Assembly (NCBI GenBank): GCA_016188575.1
Contig: JACPHN010000234.1
Coordinates: 1 to 28,652 of the forward strand
Reading direction: 5' to 3'
Origin: Candidatus Schekmanbacteria bacterium
GTDB taxonomy: Bacteria > CSSED10-310 > JACPHN01
Length of the DNA stretch: 28,652 nucleotides
Shown here in pieces: positions 24,229-28,652 of the stretch; position 1 is the first letter of the stretch; the number at the start of each line of letters is the position of its first letter. Made by a program: the position numbers and the translations under genes. The notes under the pieces were generated by a model. The model ran no database searches, was not told the origin of the DNA, and saw only the letters and a list, made by a program, of their open reading frames with translations.

Positions 24229-24762
24229 ATGGCTGATAACGCACCTTCCATGCTCAAACCGGCCCTCATCGCGGGTTGCGCCTGTGGCGTCGCGAGCGCG
24301 GTCCCTTTGGTTGGTCTGCTCAACTGCGCTTGCTGTGCGCTGATCATCGGCTGCGGCTTACTCGGAGCGTATCTTCACGCCAGATCCTGCCGCGAAGTCG
24401 GTGCCCCGTTTGGCCCGAGTGATGGGGCGCTCGTCGGTCTGTTGTCGGGTGTCGTGTACGGGGTGACCGGAGGGCTCGCCAGCAGCCTGATCCAACAGGC
24501 GTTCGGCGGCCTGCAGGCGCAGCTCGACCAGGGAATCGAGCAACTGCGGGCCGCCGCACAAGGGGACAGTGCGGAATTTCTCAATCAGCTCGCCGCGGCG
24601 CTACAAGAGATCGGGCTGGGCACGATGATCGCCGGCGCGGTGGTGATCAATCTCGTCCTCGGCGCGATCTTCGGGACGATTGGCGGATTGATCGGCGGCT
24701 CCGTGTTCAAGATCGAGGAGCCGGCGGCGGACAGCGGCGGGTACCGCGACGTGCTCCGGTAG
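24229..24762 (+). CDS. Small membrane protein with Gly-rich helices
   Basis: ATG 24229 has AGGAG at 24218-24222, six bases upstream. The 177-residue protein shows a first hydrophobic hairpin (about 10-45) with five Cys (CACG, NCACCALIIGC), a second segment (about 65-90) and a last Gly-rich pair (about 125-160). Between them, residues about 92-122 form an amphipathic, Gln/Glu-rich helix. It starts 24 bases after the DUF2085 stop, so it is the third gene of the operon. The family is unidentified; the layout resembles small proteins of unknown function annotated as DUF4199/DUF5518-like, without certainty. It ends 40 bases before a convergent gene. Confidence 0.7.
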   Translation: MADNAPSMLKPALIAGCACGVASAVPLVGLLNCACCALIIGCGLLGAYLHARSCREVGAPFGPSDGALVGLLSGVVYGVTGGLASSLIQQAFGGLQAQLDQGIEQLRAAAQGDSAEFLNQLAAALQEIGLGTMIAGAVVINLVLGAIFGTIGGLIGGSVFKIEEPAADSGGYRDVLR

Positions 24763-24802
24763 CGCGGCAGGTCACCGCCCGGAACGTCCGGCGCGGGGAA
24801 AA

Positions 24803-26560
24803 TCACTCCGGCTCGCCGGCAGGCGGATCGCTGCCGGCCTGCGGCTCGGCCTCGGCAGGAGGCGCGGCCCCGGCCGCAGTGACCTCTTCCGTACGGCGCT
24901 TGGCGCGCAGCTCCTGGAGGCGGTCGATGAGCCCCAGGTCGCGAAGCCGAAGCCACAAGTGGGCTTTGGGCATGGGGCCCGACGTATAGCCGAGCGCCTT
25001 GGCTACGTCGCGATCCGACGCCATCACTGCGATCGCGCCGCCGAACACCCGCAGCTTGGCCTCGAGGAGCTCGCGGAGCGACGCTCTCACGGCGGCGCTC
25101 GCGGATACGGCCAATGCCGGCCCATGGCGGTCCAGCCGGGCCGTCGGCGTGTCGAGGTGCTCGGCCGGGGCCGGTAGGTGCGAGCTGACCGGGGAGTAGG
25201 AGAAAATCTCCGCGAAGCGCAGGTCGGCGACATCGAGGGTGCTACGGCCGGGTGGCAACGCCGCGGCGGAGCGGCTCAGCACGTGTTCGAGGCCGTCGGC
25301 ATTGCCGTGCTGCGACCAGTCGTACGTCATGAGCGCCCGCACGGCGTCGCTTGTGAGCTCGACGGGTTGCGCCTGCGTGGAGCGCCGCTCGCCGCGGCGG
25401 AGCAACTCACGGGCGAGCCGCGGGATATCGGCGCGGCGTTGCGACAGCGGCGGCAACGTCACGGAGAGCTCGCTGACGCGCCAGTACAGCTCCTCCAGAA
25501 AGCGACCGGAATGAACCATGCTGATGAGGTCGTGGCGAGTTGAGGCGAGGACCTGAACGTCCAGAGGATCGCCCGCGCCACCCGCGGCGACATCCGAGCC
25601 GGAGCCGTGTTTCAACAGGCGCAACAACCGCGCCTGGACCTCGTGAGGCAAGTTGGCGATCTCATCGACGTACAGAGTCCCGCCGGCAGCCAGGACCGCC
25701 TTCGGAATAGCGGGCTCGGGACCTCCTCCGGGAAGGTCTGACCGGCGGCCTCGCTCGTCGCCGAAGAGCTCCTGAGAGAGGATCTCGGCGGACTTCAGTG
25801 CCGTGCAATCCAGCACCAGAAACGGGCGGTCACGGCGCGGGCAAATGTCGTGGTACTGCCGCGCGAGGTGGCGCCGGCCGCTGCCGTCCGGCCCCATCAG
25901 CAAGATGCCGATGCTGCGGGCACTGGAAGCCCTGAGCAGGGGCGCCAGGACATTTCGGCTGAACGCCGGGTCATCCGAAACGAACGCGCCCGCGGCTTCG
26001 TCGCTCGTCGCGGCGTTGCCAAAAAAGTCCCCAAGCTCGGCGCGGGTCGCGGCGAGCTCGACCCTGGCGCCGACGAGAGCGCGCACCAGTGCGAGCAACG
26101 CCGCGGCCAGACTCGCGGTCGCCCGCAGCGCTTCCACTTCCTCGTCCGTGAACGACTGGGTGCTCGCCGCCCGCCACACGCGGAGCACACCGAGAGGCCG
26201 ACCCGATGTCGCGTCCTCTGGCGCAGGCGCCGCGTGAGACCACAGAGGCAGCAGGAGCGCGTGGTCGCCTGACGCCGCCGTCTCGGCTTGTGGAGCATCC
26301 GCCGCGCCTCCGAGCCGCTCCAGCGAATCCGGGTCACAGAGCAGTTGCAGTCGTTCGCCGGGCAGCAAGTCACCGTTTTCGTCGTATCCGGTCCACGTGC
26401 CTGGGTCTCCTCCCCGTTCCGCCAGCACGTCGCCGTCACCTGCGGCGACTTCCCGCGCCAGGAGAATGAGCGAGCGGCGGAGCCGGCGGGGGGAGGTGGT
26501 GTCGAGCACACCGGTGCGCAACATCTCGCTGAGCTTGTGCAGAGCATGGCACGCTTCCAT
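24803..26560 (-). CDS. NtrC-like AAA+ regulator lacking GAFTGA and the Walker A lysine
   Basis: The start is ATG 26560, with GGAGG four bases upstream (585 residues). Residues about 1-190 resemble a GAF-type sensor (GVLRVWRAASTQSFTDEE followed by a helix). Residues about 200-440 are an NtrC-family AAA+ core: LMGPDGSGRRHLAR at Walker A, QELFGDERG, AAGGTLYVDEIANLP at Walker B, RLLRLLKHG and RFLEELYWRVS. Two key features are missing. GAFTGA, which contacts sigma54, is replaced by an unrelated Gly/Pro stretch, and the Walker A Lys is Arg. A C-terminal segment (DRDVAKALGY...LWLRLRDLGLIDRL) may be a Fis-like helix-turn-helix. It is probably a DNA-binding regulator that does not activate sigma54 promoters and may not hydrolyse ATP. 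It is transcribed alone from an extended -10 promoter. Confidence 0.75.
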   Translation of the reverse strand: MEACHALHKLSEMLRTGVLDTTSPRRLRRSLILLAREVAAGDGDVLAERGGDPGTWTGYDENGDLLPGERLQLLCDPDSLERLGGAADAPQAETAASGDHALLLPLWSHAAPAPEDATSGRPLGVLRVWRAASTQSFTDEEVEALRATASLAAALLALVRALVGARVELAATRAELGDFFGNAATSDEAAGAFVSDDPAFSRNVLAPLLRASSARSIGILLMGPDGSGRRHLARQYHDICPRRDRPFLVLDCTALKSAEILSQELFGDERGRRSDLPGGGPEPAIPKAVLAAGGTLYVDEIANLPHEVQARLLRLLKHGSGSDVAAGGAGDPLDVQVLASTRHDLISMVHSGRFLEELYWRVSELSVTLPPLSQRRADIPRLARELLRRGERRSTQAQPVELTSDAVRALMTYDWSQHGNADGLEHVLSRSAAALPPGRSTLDVADLRFAEIFSYSPVSSHLPAPAEHLDTPTARLDRHGPALAVSASAAVRASLRELLEAKLRVFGGAIAVMASDRDVAKALGYTSGPMPKAHLWLRLRDLGLIDRLQELRAKRRTEEVTAAGAAPPAEAEPQAGSDPPAGEPE

Positions 26561-26642
26561 TTGGCCTCCGTTTGCCTGTGCCTGCCGCCTCGGAAGGTGC
26601 GCACCAAGCGCTTCTGCTGCGGTCGCGGCGGTTTCGCGCGTG

Positions 26643-26672
26643 ATTATATCATGTGCGTGTAACCGCGAGCAA
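26643..26672 (-). promoter_or_regulatory. Extended -10 sigma70 promoter of the AAA+ regulator gene
   Basis: On the minus strand TGATATAAT (26651-26643) has a perfect TATAAT and an upstream TG. A TTGCTC (26672-26667) lies 18 bases further upstream as a weak -35. The expected transcript has a leader of roughly 75 bases before ATG 26560. Confidence 0.6.
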
Positions 26673-26855
26673 AACCCCGATCGCCGCTCTTCCCCTCGCC
26701 GCGACCCTGGTCCCGCGCGACGCGCGATGCACATCGTCCGTCACCCCGGCCCCCGGCTTCCACCGGGGCGGGAGCGCCGGGGTCCGTGCGCGGTTGCTCC
26801 AAGACCCGCTGCCGGTGCCTGCCCGGCGAAAGCGGGGTCCGCCGGCATGACGGGA

Positions 26856-26884
26856 TTCACACTGCGCGCGGACTACGGTATGAT
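26856..26884 (+). promoter_or_regulatory. Sigma70-type promoter of the SUI1-like gene
   Basis: TTCACA (26856-26861) and TATGAT (26879-26884) are each five of six to consensus, with an ideal 17-base spacer. They lie 75 bases before ATG 26960. With the opposite promoter at 26643-26672 this makes a divergent promoter region, and the bases between show nothing else I recognise. Confidence 0.6.
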
Positions 26885-26959
26885 ACGACCCCTGGGCGCG
26901 GAGTCGGGTGGTGACGCGACCGGCCCACGAGCCCACGAGATCCGAGGCAACGACCCACG

Positions 26960-27367
26960 ATGAAACGAGAGAAGGCAGCCGCTATTCCCGTCGACGGCGG
27001 CACCGCGCTGCGGTCAAGGCCGTTCGCGAAGCTCTCCGCTGCGGTAGACGCCGCGCCACCAGCGCTCCCGCCGAACGAATCACGGCTCGCACCGCTGCCC
27101 CCGGTCGACGCGCCAGCCGTGCCGTGGGGAGAAATCGCGCGCGCCACTGTGCACGTCGAGCGCCAGGGGCGTGGCGGCAAGACGGTCACCGTCGCGTGCC
27201 TGGAACCGTTGCCTCCCGAGGCGCTCGCGCCGGCGTTGGCGGCGCTGCAGAAGCTGCTCGGATGCGGCGGAGCTCTCGACGGAGGCCGGCTCATCCTGCA
27301 AGGCGATCAGCGGCGGCGTCTGGTAGACCTGCTCGAAAAGTCGGCACCGCGAGTGCGCGTTCGCTGA
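26960..27367 (+). CDS. SUI1/YciH-like translation initiation factor
   Basis: The 135-residue protein ends in a SUI1/eIF1-like domain (about residues 60-133): VERQGRGGKTVTVA, a helix with LQKLLGCGG, then LILQGDQRRRLVDLLEK. These are the hallmark blocks of the YciH/eIF1 family, which binds the small ribosomal subunit and affects start-site fidelity in the cases studied. The first 55 residues are Pro/Ala-rich and probably disordered, as in many bacterial homologues. ATG 26960 has only a weak GAGG far upstream. It is monocistronic, divergent from the AAA+ gene, with its own promoter. Confidence 0.85.
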   Translation: MKREKAAAIPVDGGTALRSRPFAKLSAAVDAAPPALPPNESRLAPLPPVDAPAVPWGEIARATVHVERQGRGGKTVTVACLEPLPPEALAPALAALQKLLGCGGALDGGRLILQGDQRRRLVDLLEKSAPRVRVR

Positions 27368-28003
27368 GGGGCGAGCGGCGCGGCGGACGCCGCGGGCCCG
27401 AACCCATCGCCGGCTAGACTGCGAGCTGGGCGAAAAGCGCCTCACCAAAACCCCCCCACCTCGTCCCTCTTTCATGGATAGGTATTTCAAGCGGCGGCTC
27501 CCTTCGGTTATTTGCCGTCGGCCGAATGAGCCTCACACCATGGCGAGCACAATGCGCGTGGCATGCGGCCCTCCACCGCGATGCGGTACGGCGCGCTGGC
27601 CCCCGGTGCGCCGGGGTTTGCCACGTCCCCGAACGATATGAAGTCCCCGGTGTGTCGTTGCGATACCGGAATTTCCAGCGCGTCCCCCCTCGGTGGCGTC
27701 CTGGGCCGTCTCGCCTGGTCGTTGGTCGCACTACCGTCGTCCGCTCAGTCCACGCTTCCCGGCCCGCCGCGCCGCGCGCCGCGCCGCCGGACGGCGCCAC
27801 TGGAAACTCGAAGAAGGCGCCATGAGCCGCCAGCCAGTGAGGATCAGGCAAGCCTCCGGTGATCGAAATGCGAAGTTGACGACGCGCAACACTGCTGAGA
27901 CGAAAAAAAGCCGCCCGCCGGGGAGCCGCTCGGGCTGCGAATCGGTCTTTTCCGTCACCAGCCAAGGGAGAGCCGCATTGGCGGTCGACTTGGGGTACTG
28001 CCG
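27368..28003. other. Long intergenic region, no convincing gene
   Basis: About 640 bases separate the SUI1-like gene from the convergent gene at the right edge. A 6-bp GC hairpin (27379-27384 with 27389-27394, loop GGAC) follows the SUI1 stop but has no T-run. Open frames on both strands here are Arg/Ser/Pro-rich without domain-like patterning. A cytosine run at 27451-27457 and a purine-rich stretch at 27901-27907 stand out. I see no tRNA or known RNA. Confidence 0.4.
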
Positions 28004-28652
28004 CTACTTGCGATAGGTGATGAGGAGCTTCGCCTTGGGTGGCTCGAAAGCGAAGAAGCCTGCTGCTTCGGCGCCTTCAGGAACCCGCGCGATGGCCTTC
28101 TCGATCTCAGACGCGTAGTTCTCGAGTATTTCCAGCTCGTGAGCGACCTCGGTGTAGATCCTGCCCCGACGCTCCGCAAGCGCGGCATTTGCCTCATCAA
28201 GAGCTTCTCGGAATTTTCCCAGATTCACGAGCTGGTGAATGGTGTAGTACCGGGTATAGTAGTTGGTTCGGTCAAGTTGTTGGAGGCGGGGAAGCGCCCA
28301 TTCGAAAAAGCGCGGCCACGGCGGTGGTACCCCATAGCCGCGGTTCAACCCCTGCAGGATTGACTTCATTTCGGCCTCGGCGGTGTCGTAGGCGTCGCGA
28401 ATGTCCACGATCATCTTGACGGGTGGCGGGAGACGCATCGCCGCCAGGCCATCGACGGGGCGGAGCGCCGCGGTGATCCGGTACTGACCCGGCGCCACGC
28501 CCTCCCGCAAGGTCATGTCGAGGGTCATCAGCCGCGGCGGCACCAGCGCCACGGAATCGGCCGCGCCGGTGCGGCGATGCGAGGACGCGAGGGTGAAGAG
28601 GTCGGCTGGCTGATAGCGCGCGCCTTCCCTCTCGATCGTGACGGCGAAGATA
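28004..28652 (-). CDS. C-terminal part of an unidentified protein (open at right edge)
   Basis: The minus-strand frame is open from the right edge (first full codon at 28651) to the stop at 28004, giving 215 residues of a longer protein. Coding character is good, without low-complexity runs. An N-terminal beta-rich portion (IFAVTIEREG..., LDMTLREGVAPGQYRITAAL) resembles an Ig-like or carrier-type beta-sandwich edge. It is followed by a helical region (FFEWALPRLQQL, YYTRYYTIHQLVNLGKFREALDEANAAL) reminiscent of a TPR-like helix pair, and a final strand LLITYRK. No family is named. GTG 28552 could be an internal start, but sense extends upstream of it, so the gene is partial. Confidence 0.65.
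   Translation of the reverse strand, partial: IFAVTIEREGARYQPADLFTLASSHRRTGAADSVALVPPRLMTLDMTLREGVAPGQYRITAALRPVDGLAAMRLPPPVKMIVDIRDAYDTAEAEMKSILQGLNRGYGVPPPWPRFFEWALPRLQQLDRTNYYTRYYTIHQLVNLGKFREALDEANAALAERRGRIYTEVAHELEILENYASEIEKAIARVPEGAEAAGFFAFEPPKAKLLITYRK

Noticed and set aside
27379-27394. Intrinsic terminator after the SUI1-like gene
   Set aside because: The stem is only six base pairs and no T-run follows. GC-rich DNA forms such stems by chance.
27414-27965. A 183-codon minus-strand frame downstream of the SUI1-like gene
   Set aside because: It is Arg/Thr/Pro-rich with no hydrophobic core pattern and no ribosome-binding site. It is probably non-coding.
1-28652. CRISPR array, retron or DGR reverse transcriptase
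   Set aside because: No regularly spaced direct repeats were seen, and no frame shows a reverse transcriptase YADD/YxDD-type motif in the proper context.

Overview
The window is GC-rich DNA from a bacterium, with two-membrane-type envelope proteins and a MotA/MotB-like motor pair. This suggests a high-GC Gram-negative such as a member of the Myxococcota/Deltaproteobacteria or a related lineage. No rRNA, tRNA or taxonomic marker is present, so the assignment is only a guess. I saw no CRISPR array and no reverse transcriptase.

The main content (about 763-18903, all + strand except one inserted gene) is a defence island built around a type I Zorya system. zorA encodes a MotA/ExbB-like stator with a very long cytoplasmic coiled coil. 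zorB encodes a MotB/OmpA-like peptidoglycan-binding partner. zorC encodes an EH-signature protein. zorD encodes a SNF2 helicase with an Mrr-like segment. The four are packed with short gaps or overlaps and form one operon. Two things are unusual. ZorC carries an extra C-terminal formylglycine-generating-enzyme/C-type-lectin-fold domain, encoded by visibly lower-GC DNA and ending in a motif resembling the variable region of retroelement-diversified proteins. ZorD carries a C-terminal extension of roughly 600 residues. A gene of unknown function starts on the stop codon of zorD. After a short convergent gene comes a giant DEAD/DEAH helicase with a C-terminal DUF1998 domain and an N-terminal STAS-like segment. 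In the classical model, ZorAB senses envelope perturbation during phage entry and signals along the ZorA tail to ZorC and ZorD, which attack DNA. Here the added lectin-like domain could provide ligand recognition. The unknown gene and the DUF1998 helicase could be accessory effectors or a second, neighbouring system.

The left edge (1-506) holds two head-to-head members of one unidentified small protein family, one cut by the window edge and one broken. The island ends on the right at a dead ISAzo13-like transposase relic (about 19138-19791). The relic abuts, in antisense, the damaged 3' end of a secreted right-handed beta-helix/LamG protein gene (- strand).

The rest is more ordinary chromosome. 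Three small membrane-protein genes (one DUF2085) form a probable operon. A convergent gene encodes an NtrC-like AAA+ protein that has lost key motifs. It is followed by a divergently transcribed SUI1/YciH-like translation factor gene, about 640 bases without a convincing gene, and the 3' part of an unidentified gene running off the right edge. Good sigma70-type promoters are visible for the AAA+ and SUI1 genes.
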